From Butyrivibrio sp. INlla16 (GTDB lineage Bacteria > Bacillota > Clostridia > Lachnospirales > Lachnospiraceae): DNA of 64,000 nt. The stretch lies in contig NZ_FMYB01000005.1 of the NCBI RefSeq assembly GCF_900104155.1, forward strand, positions 62,001-126,000, written 5' to 3'. The translations under genes were made by a program, and so were the position numbers. Below the pieces are notes generated by a model, which had not been told where the DNA came from, searched no databases, and worked only from the letters and a program-made list of their open reading frames with translations. Positions 44,889 through 53,583 of this stretch are shown here, piece after piece. Numbering within the stretch: the first letter of the stretch is position 1; every line of letters begins with the position of its first letter.

Positions 44889-46223
44889 TTACGCTTTAAA
44901 ATGTCTTATCTCTGAATAGGCCATGGGAATCGACACTAAAATCGAAAAAATATCAGCAACTGCCTGTGTGATTTCTACTCCGAAAAGGCCAAACAGTTGT
45001 GGTAGTAATAAAATCATGGGAATAAAGAATATTCCATTTCTGCAGGAGGCCATAATTGAAGCCTTTACACCTCGTCCTATGAACTGAAGCATCATGTTTG
45101 TCATTACTATACATCCGCTAAGAGGGATTGTTGCCGAAGTCCATTTAAGGGCCACGGATCCTACTGCTATAACTTCGGGATCATCCCTGAAAACAGCTAT
45201 AATCTGCGGAGCAAAATAAAAGCAGACAGCTCCGACTATACATAAAAAGATTGTGGAATACTTCACGCAGAAAAAATACCCTTCCTTAACACGCTTTTTT
45301 AGCCCTGCTCCATAATTAAATGAGCATACAGGCTGGTAACCCTGTCCAAATCCAATAAGCGCTGAGGACATCATCATCATAACTCTTGTATTCACTGACA
45401 TTCCTGCAATAGCTGCATCCCCGCCGAAGGTTCCTGCCGCCTTGTTCATCAACATAGACGCAATTGCCGCCAGAGCCTGTCTGAAAAGCGATGGCGCACC
45501 ACCATTGGTTATCTCTTTAATATAATAGCTGTTAATATGAATATTTTTAAAGCTTAGTCTTATATTTTCGCCCTTGCTGCTTCCGACAAGTAGAACTATA
45601 AAGCTGGTAATCTGTCCCATAATTGTTGCAACCGCCGCACCAGTCACTCCCATGTTAAATACAAAAATAAGAAGGGGATCCAGTACCATATTCATAGCGG
45701 CGCCGCACATCAGTCCTACCATGGCATACACAGCACTACCCTGAAACCTGAGCTGATTGTTTATAACAAACTGTCCTGTCATAAAAGGAGCACCGATAAG
45801 AATGATTCTCATATACTTTCTGGTGTCCTCAAGGGTTGTCGGCGTAGAACCAATCATCATTGCTATATCATCAACAAAAATATTACCAACAATGGCAATT
45901 ATAATTCCGAGAATTATAGCAATTGCAAATCCGGTAGATGCCATCTCGTTTGCTTCCTTGGTCTTCCCTGCGCCAAGCATTCTGGATAGAAAATTTCCTG
46001 AACCATGTCCGCAGAAAAAGCCTGTAGCCTGAACAAGGGCCATAACCGTGAAAACTATTCCCACGGCAGCAGTCGCCTGTGTTGATATTTTACCAACAAA
46101 AAAGGTATCAGCAGTGTTATATATACCGGTTACCAACATACTTATAATGGTCGGAACAGCCATTTTCAGAATAAGCTTTGGAACCGGTGTTGTTGTCATC
46201 ATCTCGTATCTGTTCTGTTGCAC
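44889..46223 (-). CDS. MATE-family multidrug/cation efflux transporter
   Basis: 444 residues with twelve membrane helices in two similar halves. It begins with PVPKLILKMAVPTIISMLVT and contains the family's YNTADTFFVGKIS and GFGQGYQPVCSFNYGAG. MATE proteins exchange drugs or other organic cations for Na+ or H+; the substrate is unknown. It is preceded by repeat copy C and follows hemZ. A GGAG site precedes the start. Confidence 0.9.
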   Translation of the reverse strand: MQQNRYEMMTTTPVPKLILKMAVPTIISMLVTGIYNTADTFFVGKISTQATAAVGIVFTVMALVQATGFFCGHGSGNFLSRMLGAGKTKEANEMASTGFAIAIILGIIIAIVGNIFVDDIAMMIGSTPTTLEDTRKYMRIILIGAPFMTGQFVINNQLRFQGSAVYAMVGLMCGAAMNMVLDPLLIFVFNMGVTGAAVATIMGQITSFIVLLVGSSKGENIRLSFKNIHINSYYIKEITNGGAPSLFRQALAAIASMLMNKAAGTFGGDAAIAGMSVNTRVMMMMSSALIGFGQGYQPVCSFNYGAGLKKRVKEGYFFCVKYSTIFLCIVGAVCFYFAPQIIAVFRDDPEVIAVGSVALKWTSATIPLSGCIVMTNMMLQFIGRGVKASIMASCRNGIFFIPMILLLPQLFGLFGVEITQAVADIFSILVSIPMAYSEIRHFKA

Positions 46224-46252
46224 TTTAATGAAACGCTCCTTTTCTTATACCC

Positions 46253-46296
46253 CCTCATCCGGCACTTCGTGCCACCTTTCCCCATAGGGGGAAGGC
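46253..46296 (+). repeat. Two-hairpin intergenic repeat, copy C
   Basis: CCTCATCCGGCACTTCGTGC followed by CACCTTTCCCCATAGGGGGAAGGC. It is nearly identical to copies A and B2 and lies five bases after the hemZ stop, before the MATE gene. Confidence 0.9.
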
Positions 46297-46300
46297 ATTA

Positions 46301-47836
46301 CTATGTAAACAAACTCTTTTTTCTCTCAATCATGTCATCAGTATTATTCATGTAGAGTGTGACGTCCTTGACGTTGTCACAACGCTCAATTCTACCATCA
46401 CCGTAAACTCTCTTGGTTACGGTTCCAGCCCCCAATGCTACTATTGACTGGACTTCCTCCATCATAAGAATATTGTAAATCCCGGCCTTGCCTTCACGAG
46501 CATATCCGGTATTTTCAAGATTACCGGATATATTTTTCTGCCTATAGAGATAGTAAGGTGTAAGCCCCATCTTTGCAGCACCTTCTTTTGCTATCTCCAT
46601 CATTCTTCCTGTATCGCCTGCAACAAAGAAACCATTGTTTCTTATATGCTCCGCAAGTCTTGATCCTCTTTTTACGGATAGACTGTGTACGGTAAGATCA
46701 TCCGGATTAAGCTTTATGATTTCCTGCATTGTATGTTCAACGTCAGCTTCAGTTTCACCCGGAAGACCAAGTATGATATCCATATTTATATTGTCGAAGC
46801 CTTCTTCTCTGGCCATGTTATATGCATTTATGAACTGCTCAACGGTATGCTGTCTTCCGATACGTTTAAGAGTCTCATCGCTCATCGTTTGTGGATTAAC
46901 GGATATTCTGTCAACTCCACACTCTTTCATTGCACGAAGCTTCTCTCTGGTAATGGAATCAGGTCTGCCGGATTCAACGGTAAACTCTCTGCACTCGGAT
47001 AGGTCTATCTTTTCTCTGAGATAAGTGATTAGTCTTGTCATCTCATCAGGTTCAAGAGTTGTAGGTGTACCGCCTCCGATATAGACGGAATTAACAACCT
47101 TTCCTTGAAAGGTCTCTGCCACATAATCAATCTCTTTTTCAAGACAGCTTATATAATCACTTACCTTCTTTTTCCACGTAACTATAGGGAAAGATGTAAA
47201 TGAGCAATACAGACAAGTTGTAGGACAAAAGGGAATCCCCAAATATATGCTATATCCATTTTTATAGTTGATATCATCAAGGATTTTCTTTTCTCTGAGT
47301 GCAATATTATAGGCCAGATCAGTCTTTTCATCAGATACAAAGAATGTCTCCTTCATGTATTTTCTAATCTCAGCTTCATTCTGTCCGGATTCCAGCATCT
47401 GCATCGGAATTCTTGTAGGTCTTATTCCGGTAAGTGATCCCCAGGGCAGTTCATGACCTATTTCATGGGAAAGTTCCCTATACATCATCTGCTTTAATGC
47501 ATTCTTGGGTGTTGATAGAGAAGCCGTGCTTCCGTTTGTGGAGCTTTCACTGCTAACCCCAGCGCTTTCTTCGTTGCCGCTTACACCATTCGAAGCAATA
47601 TCGCATACTGTTTCTGCTTCCTTACAAACTCCATCACTATGAATAATCTTCATTGAGATTTTTCCGGCTTCCTCTTCCAGAATAATCTCAATTTTGAAAA
47701 GAATATTTTCATTATCACCCTTAGAACTCAGCTCATCAAAAGTAAGAACACTCAAATCCTCTTTTGGATAGAAAGCCTTAACCAGTGAATGTATATCGTA
47801 TTTAAATTTATCTTTGTTTATCAAAACCTGAATCAT
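46301..47836 (-). CDS. hemZ: HemZ-type radical SAM protein (coproporphyrinogen dehydrogenase family)
   Basis: 511 residues. An N-terminal region of about 180 residues includes a Ser/Gly-rich linker. The radical SAM motif GIPFCPTTCLYCSF follows, then VNSVYIGGGTPTTLEPDE and TVESGRPDSI. The VSVNPQ-like SVNPQTMSDETL and INMDIILGLPGE complete the HemN-like barrel, and LGAGTVTKRVYG closes it. HemZ family members were described as oxygen-independent coproporphyrinogen oxidases, though haem synthesis genes are not seen here, so another radical reaction is possible. It follows the MBL hydrolase gene by 15 bases. Confidence 0.88.
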   Translation of the reverse strand: MIQVLINKDKFKYDIHSLVKAFYPKEDLSVLTFDELSSKGDNENILFKIEIILEEEAGKISMKIIHSDGVCKEAETVCDIASNGVSGNEESAGVSSESSTNGSTASLSTPKNALKQMMYRELSHEIGHELPWGSLTGIRPTRIPMQMLESGQNEAEIRKYMKETFFVSDEKTDLAYNIALREKKILDDINYKNGYSIYLGIPFCPTTCLYCSFTSFPIVTWKKKVSDYISCLEKEIDYVAETFQGKVVNSVYIGGGTPTTLEPDEMTRLITYLREKIDLSECREFTVESGRPDSITREKLRAMKECGVDRISVNPQTMSDETLKRIGRQHTVEQFINAYNMAREEGFDNINMDIILGLPGETEADVEHTMQEIIKLNPDDLTVHSLSVKRGSRLAEHIRNNGFFVAGDTGRMMEIAKEGAAKMGLTPYYLYRQKNISGNLENTGYAREGKAGIYNILMMEEVQSIVALGAGTVTKRVYGDGRIERCDNVKDVTLYMNNTDDMIERKKSLFT

Positions 47837-47851
47837 AACTAACCTAAAACC

Positions 47852-48541
47852 TTATAAATACATATTATTCATTTTTTCATAACCTATTGTTGTTGAAGGT
47901 CCATGTCCGGGGAACACTTCTGTATCATCCGGAAGCCCCCATAACTTTTCATGACATGAATGGACAAGTGTAGACATAGATCCTCCGGGGAAATCCGTTC
48001 TTCCAACAGAGCCTTCAAATAGCGTATCACCGCTAATCAGAATATGGTCTTCTTCAAAATAATAGCAGCAACTGCCTTCTGTATGTCCGGGCGTACCAAT
48101 AAGTTTAAATCGTAAACCGGCAGCCTCACACTCATCCCCGTCGCATAGATACTTGTCAGGTTTAACAGTTAAATTTTCTCCGAATTGACTGGAAAGATTA
48201 TAATCAGGATCCTCGCAAAGTCTCTTTTCTTTTTCATAGATAAAAACTTTAGCTCCAGAAAGCTTTCTTAGTTCATCAACACCGCCGATATGGTCAAAAT
48301 GTGCATGAGTAAGGTAGATAGCATCTACCTTAAATCCATGATTTTTTAACTTTTCGTATATCAGTTTTCCGAGATCAGCCGGATCAAAAAAAACTACCGG
48401 CGTAAGATCATTTTCATCTGTAACCGGAGTATTTTCACTATGATCTTTACCATCTTCCTTATAAACAAAATAGCAGTTAGTCTGTACCATTCCAAGGCAC
48501 ATTGATCCAACTGCCGCAGTTCCTATTTCTTTATTTGACAT
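47852..48541 (-). CDS. Metallo-beta-lactamase-fold hydrolase (glyoxalase II-like)
   Basis: 229 residues. The metal motif is LTHAHFDHIGG; further ligands lie in GTPGHTEGSCCYY, ISGDTLFEGSVGRTD and FPGHGPSTTIGYE. This is the compact glyoxalase II-like branch, probably a thioester hydrolase. An insertion with DGKDHSENTPVTDENDL near the start is unusual. It lies between rel and hemZ, an order common in Firmicutes, and a half copy of the intergenic repeat precedes it. Confidence 0.9.
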   Translation of the reverse strand: MSNKEIGTAAVGSMCLGMVQTNCYFVYKEDGKDHSENTPVTDENDLTPVVFFDPADLGKLIYEKLKNHGFKVDAIYLTHAHFDHIGGVDELRKLSGAKVFIYEKEKRLCEDPDYNLSSQFGENLTVKPDKYLCDGDECEAAGLRFKLIGTPGHTEGSCCYYFEEDHILISGDTLFEGSVGRTDFPGGSMSTLVHSCHEKLWGLPDDTEVFPGHGPSTTIGYEKMNNMYL

Positions 48542-48564
48542 CTTTTTACCTTTCTGAACTCGTA

Positions 48565-48579
48565 CCCCCCATTAGGGGG
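48565..48579. repeat. Possible partial copy (D) of the intergenic repeat
   Basis: CCCCCATTAGGGGG-type palindrome, equal to the second hairpin of copies A to C, without the CCTCATCCGGCAC half. It sits in the same place as the others, just after a stop codon (rel) and before the next co-directional gene. Confidence 0.5.
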
Positions 48580-48596
48580 AGACTTAAGAAATTTGC

Positions 48597-50876
48597 TTAA
48601 CCTGTAGTTCTCTCGATATCTATAACGCTGTCAATATTTCTGATCTTATCAACAATCTCACCCAGCTCTTCTCTGCTTGATACCTGGAATGAAGTCTCCA
48701 TCGTAGCAAGTCCCTGCTTACTTGTCCTGGTATTCATTGAGAGAATATCTACATTCTTCTCAGTGAGAGCTCGGGATACATCAGCAAGAAGTCCTGATCT
48801 GTTATTGGCAAATATGTTGATAGTAGCTACATACTTTTCGCCGAGAGCATGGCTTTCCCACTTAGCTTCAATGAGTCTTGTTCTGTCCTCATTCTGCATA
48901 GCACGGACATTGATACAATCCTTTCTGTGGATTGATACTCCTCGTCCTCTGGTAACAAATCCTACAATCGGATCTCCCGGAACAGGATTACAGCACTTGG
49001 AAAACCTGACAGCAACATCGTGGATTCCCTTAACAATAATGGCACTTCCTGAGCTGCTGACTCTTGGTGTGACACTGGACTCAGCAACAGCCGCAAGAAC
49101 TTCTTCGTCGTTCATGTTCTGTTTGTGATCCTTCTCATACAGCTCGAGGATCTTATTAACAACCTGACCTTCCTTAAGACCACCATGTCCGATAGCAGCC
49201 ATTACAGCATCCCAGCTGTGGAAACCGTACTTTCTCACTATAAGATTCTGGTACTCAGGCTTCATAACATTGTAAATATCAATACCTTTGGATTTACAAT
49301 ATTCAACAAGAAGTTCCTTACCCTTATTGATATTCTCTTCTTTAAACTCGTGTCTGAACCACTGATTTATTTTATTTTTTGTCGAAGTACTGCCGACAAT
49401 ACTGAGCCAGTCTCTGCTTGGTCCTTTGGAATTCTGGCTGGTAAGGATCTCGATTCTGTCACCATTTTGAATTCTGTAATCAATAGGAACCAGTTTACCA
49501 TTTACTTTGGCTCCGATCATCTTATTACCGACAGCGCTGTGAATGCTGTAGGCAAAATCAATTGGAGTTGAACCTGCAGGAAGATTCTTTACTTCACCAT
49601 TCGGCGTGAAGCAATATACATCCTCTGAAAACAGGTTTAGATCACTCTTTAAGAGGTTCATGAACTCCTGATTATCTGACATGTCCTGTTGCCACTCAAG
49701 AATCTGGCGAAGCCAGGTGAGCTTCTCTTCTTCCTGGCCCTCAACATGTTTTCCGTCAGAAGCCTCTTTATATTTCCAATGTGCAGCGATACCGTATTCA
49801 GCGGCACGATGCATTTCATATGTTCTGATCTGAATCTCGAAGGGCTGACCGGTAGCGCCAATAAGTGTCGTATGCAATGACTGATACATATTGGGCTTAG
49901 GCATGGCGATATAATCCTTGAATCTTCCCGGAATTGGTTTATACATCTCGTGGATAACACCAAGTGCCGCATAACAATCCTTAACGGAACCAACTATAAT
50001 CCTTACAGCGAAAAGATCGTAGAGCTGTTCCAACGATTTGCCCTGATTATGCATCTTTTTATATATACTGAAAAAGTGCTTAACTCTTCCGTTTACTTCT
50101 CCTGGAATTCCTGCGTCGGCAATGTGCTGTCTAACCTCAGCACAGATTTCATCTACATATTTTTCTCTCTCAATTTTCCTTTGAGCAACACGTTTTACGA
50201 GATCGTAGTAGATGTCAGGTTCAAGATATTTTAATGAAAGATCATCCAGTTCAATCTTAATCTTACTTATGCCGAGTCTTCCGGCAATAGGGCTGTAAAT
50301 ATCCAGCGTCTCCTGGGCAATCCTTTGCTGCTTAACTTCCGGCATATGCTTTAAAGTACGCATGTTATGAAGTCTGTCTGCAAGCTTAATAAGGATTACA
50401 CGGATATCCTTTGCCATAGCTAGGAACATTTTTCTGAGATTTTGAGCCTGAAGCTCCATCTGATCCGGAGTCTTTGTCGCATAGTCACCGGAAAGTTCCA
50501 ATCCCTGCAACTTAGTAACGCCGTCAACAAGAAGCGCAACATCGGCGCCAAACTGCTCCTCAACCTGTTCCTTGGTATAAATGGTATCCTCTACGACATC
50601 ATGAAGAAGACCTGCCGCAATTGTCTCCTTATCCATTTCGAGATCGGCAAGGATAATTGATACGCATAGAGGATGAATAATATAAGGCTCACCCGACTTG
50701 CGTCGCTGCTCCTTATGAGCCTCAAACGCTGCCTGATAAGCCTTCTCAATCAAAGTTATATCATCGGATGGATGATATCTGCGGACACGGGAAATAAGCC
50801 CTTTATAGAGGGCTTCGGGAGACTGAAATTCGTCTATCGCTTCAATTTTGCCATCATCAAATTCTGTCTGTCCCAT
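48597..50876 (-). CDS. rel: Bifunctional (p)ppGpp synthetase/hydrolase
   Basis: Makes and degrades the stringent-response alarmone. 759 residues in the full Rel order: HD hydrolase (about 45-200, His-Asp at 92-93 in LLHDVVEDT), synthetase (about 230-370, GRFKDYIAMPKPNMYQSLHT), TGS (about 410-470, VYCFTPNGEVKNLP), a helical and zinc-finger region (RFSKCCNPVPGDPIVGF) and a C-terminal ACT domain (INIFANNRSGLLADVSRAL). Both catalytic domains look intact. It follows apt by about 20 bases, a conserved Firmicute pairing, and the IS element lies upstream of that pair. Confidence 0.96.
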   Translation of the reverse strand: MGQTEFDDGKIEAIDEFQSPEALYKGLISRVRRYHPSDDITLIEKAYQAAFEAHKEQRRKSGEPYIIHPLCVSIILADLEMDKETIAAGLLHDVVEDTIYTKEQVEEQFGADVALLVDGVTKLQGLELSGDYATKTPDQMELQAQNLRKMFLAMAKDIRVILIKLADRLHNMRTLKHMPEVKQQRIAQETLDIYSPIAGRLGISKIKIELDDLSLKYLEPDIYYDLVKRVAQRKIEREKYVDEICAEVRQHIADAGIPGEVNGRVKHFFSIYKKMHNQGKSLEQLYDLFAVRIIVGSVKDCYAALGVIHEMYKPIPGRFKDYIAMPKPNMYQSLHTTLIGATGQPFEIQIRTYEMHRAAEYGIAAHWKYKEASDGKHVEGQEEEKLTWLRQILEWQQDMSDNQEFMNLLKSDLNLFSEDVYCFTPNGEVKNLPAGSTPIDFAYSIHSAVGNKMIGAKVNGKLVPIDYRIQNGDRIEILTSQNSKGPSRDWLSIVGSTSTKNKINQWFRHEFKEENINKGKELLVEYCKSKGIDIYNVMKPEYQNLIVRKYGFHSWDAVMAAIGHGGLKEGQVVNKILELYEKDHKQNMNDEEVLAAVAESSVTPRVSSSGSAIIVKGIHDVAVRFSKCCNPVPGDPIVGFVTRGRGVSIHRKDCINVRAMQNEDRTRLIEAKWESHALGEKYVATINIFANNRSGLLADVSRALTEKNVDILSMNTRTSKQGLATMETSFQVSSREELGEIVDKIRNIDSVIDIERTTG

Positions 50877-50896
50877 ATTTACATCCCATTAAAAAA

Positions 50897-51421
50897 TTAT
50901 TTACCTTCATATGCAAGTGCAGAATAGAGCTTGTAATCTCCAAGAGCTTCTCTTCCATTAAGCCCCTTGAGTTCCAACAATACAAGAACGCCGGCAACTT
51001 CACCGCCAAGTCTTTCGATCATTTTGATCATAGCCTTAACAGTACCGCCTGTTGCAATAAGGTCATCAACAATAATAACCTTCTGTCCGGGTTTGATAGC
51101 ATCCTTATGTATCTCAAGTGTTGCTGTGCCATACTCAAGCTCATAATCCTCAGAAATTGTCTCGCAAGGAAGCTTACCCTTTTTGCGAATCATGACAAAT
51201 CCTTTTTTAAGATTATATGCAATAGCTGTTCCAAAAATAAATCCTCTGGACTCAGCACCTACAACTACATCAAAATCAAGATCCTTTACAAGATCCTGCA
51301 TCTCATTTATTGCAAGCTGAAGTCCGTCAGGATCCTGAATTACTGTGGTAATATCGCGAAACATAATTCCCGGTTCCGGAAAATCAGGTATAGTTCTAAC
51401 ATAATCATTTAACTGTTTCAT
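50897..51421 (-). CDS. apt: Adenine phosphoribosyltransferase
   Basis: 174 residues, standard length. The family start is YVRTIPDFPEPGIMFRDIT, then VVGAESRGFIFG, GFVMIRKKGKLP and the PRPP loop VIIVDDLIATGGTVKAM. It salvages adenine to AMP. GAGGTG precedes the ATG. Its upstream region is now bounded by an insertion sequence about 125 bases away, with an extended -10 element (TGATATACT) in between. Confidence 0.96.
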   Translation of the reverse strand: MKQLNDYVRTIPDFPEPGIMFRDITTVIQDPDGLQLAINEMQDLVKDLDFDVVVGAESRGFIFGTAIAYNLKKGFVMIRKKGKLPCETISEDYELEYGTATLEIHKDAIKPGQKVIIVDDLIATGGTVKAMIKMIERLGGEVAGVLVLLELKGLNGREALGDYKLYSALAYEGK

Positions 51422-51547
51422 ATTTTCACCTCATCGTAATGAAAATTATAAATTATTATAACTAAATAAGTATATCACGAAATATGGGGTAATGAAGAAA
51501 AATTTATTCAATATTCATAAAATTTTAAGCTCTGTTTTGTATAAAAA

Positions 51548-51604
51548 GAACCCCCAAATATCAGAATCTAATATTTTCATGAATTTTGCATCTTTTATAC
51601 TAAA
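51548..51604 (+). repeat. Left terminal inverted repeat of the IS
   Basis: Matches the reverse complement of 53522-53563 in three blocks (AGAACCCCC, CATGAATTTTGCA, TTTTATACTAA). A 15-base stretch, CAGAATCTAATATTT-like, has no counterpart at the other end. Confidence 0.65.
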
Positions 51605-51614
51605 AAGTCCTGTA

Positions 51615-53411
51615 TCACACATCCCGTTCCGATAATGGCTTGCGGGGGCGGCCACGTCGCTTTACAGGCTTCCGCTTAGATGTGTAGTACGGGCTGCAGC
51701 CATCAGGTATCGCTACATCAAATGCCTTGCATATATTAACCTGTGCTCCAACAAATGGGGTGATCACTTTGGCTTTGTTCGTATGCTCAACGCATCGGAT
51801 AGGACGCATCTCGTCAAGTATGTCAAGCGAAGACTCAAAGAGCTGCTTGAGCTCAGTAGTCCGCCATATATAGCGAATGTATGATGTCAGCATAAGGGAT
51901 ATGAACAGTATGAATAATCTTCCTGTTTTGCCTTCTTCTGAACTGTTTTGCTGTTTATCAAAATGAAGCTGGCTCTTCATCTGTTGGAAGTACTTTTCTT
52001 GCTCATCCCTAAGGCGATACTGCTTGTAGGTTTCAACAGCATCCATATCCACACCCATAGTGGTTATGGCAAAAAAGCCTGATATACGGCGGGCTTTTGC
52101 CACCTTCTTATCATTAGGGATGTAAGAAGTGATCAGTCTTGTCGACGGATCATACTTTATCTTGAAATAACGAAAATGTCGCTTTAGAAAAGCGTCATCT
52201 TCGCAAGGAACTGAATTGGTTATTCGTTCCAGGATTTCTTCTTTTTGCAGTTTGATCTCAGAGTCCAGGTATACCAGTTCTGAACTCCTGCGAACAGGGT
52301 CAAGGTACAAATTGATTTTAAGCACTGCCTTTTTAACACTCTTGCCCTTGCTTTTTACATCGTAGCTATAATCATACTGCTTATAGTATATCTGCAGCTC
52401 AGGATCTACTTCCATGTCATCCGGGCGGGTGTTGAACTCCCCGTAGGAGGTGATCTTTTCAAGGACGAACCCATTTCCTACTTCTGAGCAGGCAATGAAC
52501 GGAAAGCCTTTCAGGATATACAGTTCAAGGTTGCGCAGCGATTCATAACCACGATCAGTCACATATATGACGCCCTTGAACTTGGCATGCTCCATATCTG
52601 AAAAGATGATAGGAAGACTTCTCGAATCAGGCATGTTACCCGGAAATGTTCTGTAATATACAGGCATATGACTTGAGAGTGTGTATGCAACCACTTCTTT
52701 AGTCTGGGGCAATGGGAGATGATCCTTGTTCTTTCCCCAATGGATATCTGCAAGTTTATCGCCCCAGGCAGAACGTGATGTAGAATCAACTGCAAGGACC
52801 TCCTCGTCCTTCAGCCGTGAAGCGCGCAGTTCAAGAAGCTGCATCCTATGATGTTCAGTAATGCTCTGAGTAAGCCTTGTTACATAAGATGGTGTCAAGT
52901 CATGGTCGGAAGGACTTTTCACAACACGTTGCCATCTTGGCAGTCTTCTGTATGAGTATTCAGTAATGATCGGGAAATAGGCAAGAGTCAGGATATCATT
53001 TACCATTTCCTCATTGCTGTTAAACACGGTCATCAGATCCTTGCGAATGCCAAGCTTATCACTCAGCTGGTCAAGCAGCCAGATATCACCATAGAAGCGA
53101 TTAAAATCATCCCCGGTGTACGCAGGGCGACCAGGTTTTCTCAAGCCAGAAAGCTGCTCAATAGCTGAAATATCCCAGTCTGCTGGAAATATGAGCTTTT
53201 GTCTTTCCTCGGGGCTGGCAAGGATATATGCCTTGCCTGGGATGAAGCGGTTATCTTCGAGGCGTCCCCAATGGACGTATCGATTCTTTTTCTTGCCAGT
53301 CACTGGATCAATATATGATGGTTGAGTGCTGGCATAGCAGTAACCATTTGCGTTATGAGTTGAAACCTGATAACCGCTTTCGGGTTTTGGTGGTCTTCCT
53401 GTACGAGCCAT
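51615..53411 (-). CDS. IS transposase, DDE type with YREK motif (IS4/IS1634-like)
   Basis: 598 residues from the ATG at 53411, which has GAGGTG at five bases; a GTG four codons earlier lies before that site. Using numbering from the GTG, the catalytic triad is Asp213 (LAVDSTSRSAWG), Asp290 (VTDRGYESL) and Glu476 within YRLRDEQEKYFQQMK. That segment fits the Y-2-R-3-E-6-K signature exactly. The N-terminal region with ARTGRPPKPE and a C-terminal KRRGRPRKP are basic and probably bind DNA. No frameshift or stop is seen, so the element may be active. Assignment to IS1634 is tentative. Confidence 0.88.
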   Translation of the reverse strand: MARTGRPPKPESGYQVSTHNANGYCYASTQPSYIDPVTGKKKNRYVHWGRLEDNRFIPGKAYILASPEERQKLIFPADWDISAIEQLSGLRKPGRPAYTGDDFNRFYGDIWLLDQLSDKLGIRKDLMTVFNSNEEMVNDILTLAYFPIITEYSYRRLPRWQRVVKSPSDHDLTPSYVTRLTQSITEHHRMQLLELRASRLKDEEVLAVDSTSRSAWGDKLADIHWGKNKDHLPLPQTKEVVAYTLSSHMPVYYRTFPGNMPDSRSLPIIFSDMEHAKFKGVIYVTDRGYESLRNLELYILKGFPFIACSEVGNGFVLEKITSYGEFNTRPDDMEVDPELQIYYKQYDYSYDVKSKGKSVKKAVLKINLYLDPVRRSSELVYLDSEIKLQKEEILERITNSVPCEDDAFLKRHFRYFKIKYDPSTRLITSYIPNDKKVAKARRISGFFAITTMGVDMDAVETYKQYRLRDEQEKYFQQMKSQLHFDKQQNSSEEGKTGRLFILFISLMLTSYIRYIWRTTELKQLFESSLDILDEMRPIRCVEHTNKAKVITPFVGAQVNICKAFDVAIPDGCSPYYTSKRKPVKRRGRPRKPLSERDV

Positions 53412-53423
53412 CTGACACCTCAC

Positions 53424-53448
53424 TTTCTAGTATAAATTATACTAGAAA
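53424..53448. promoter_or_regulatory. Perfect palindrome upstream of the transposase gene
   Basis: TTTCTAGTATA and TATACTAGAAA flank a 3-base centre, 13 bases before the transposase ATG. It could fold in the mRNA and limit translation, or be a protein-binding site; several IS elements use such structures to restrain expression. Confidence 0.6.
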
Positions 53449-53521
53449 ATCGTAAAAACATCAACCAAAAAGGTGGCTCAACCCCGCTATTTTATGCGTC
53501 TTTTAGCTTCTCGACGAATTA

Positions 53522-53563
53522 TTAGTATAAAACACTGCAAAATTCATGATATTTTGGGGCTCT
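53522..53563 (-). repeat. Right terminal inverted repeat of the IS
   Basis: Complement of the left end, but more compact (42 bases). It reads AGAGCCCCAAAATATC, then ATGAATTTTGCA and TTTTATACTAA on the minus strand. Confidence 0.65.
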
Positions 53564-53583
53564 TTTTCTTTTATATTATAAAA

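Larger units (their letters stand above)
51548..53563 (-). mobile_element. IS4-superfamily (IS1634-like) insertion sequence, about 2.0 kb
   Basis: A single transposase gene lies between long imperfect inverted ends. The left end (51548-51604) and right end (53522-53563) share AGA[A/G]CCCC, AAATAT, CATGAATTTTGCA and TTTTATACTAA. The left end has about 15 extra bases between the outer and inner parts. The outer limits are inferred from where the similarity stops; flanks are AT-rich and no clear target duplication is seen. It lies between the lipoprotein gene, 20 bases from its stop, and apt. Confidence 0.75.
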
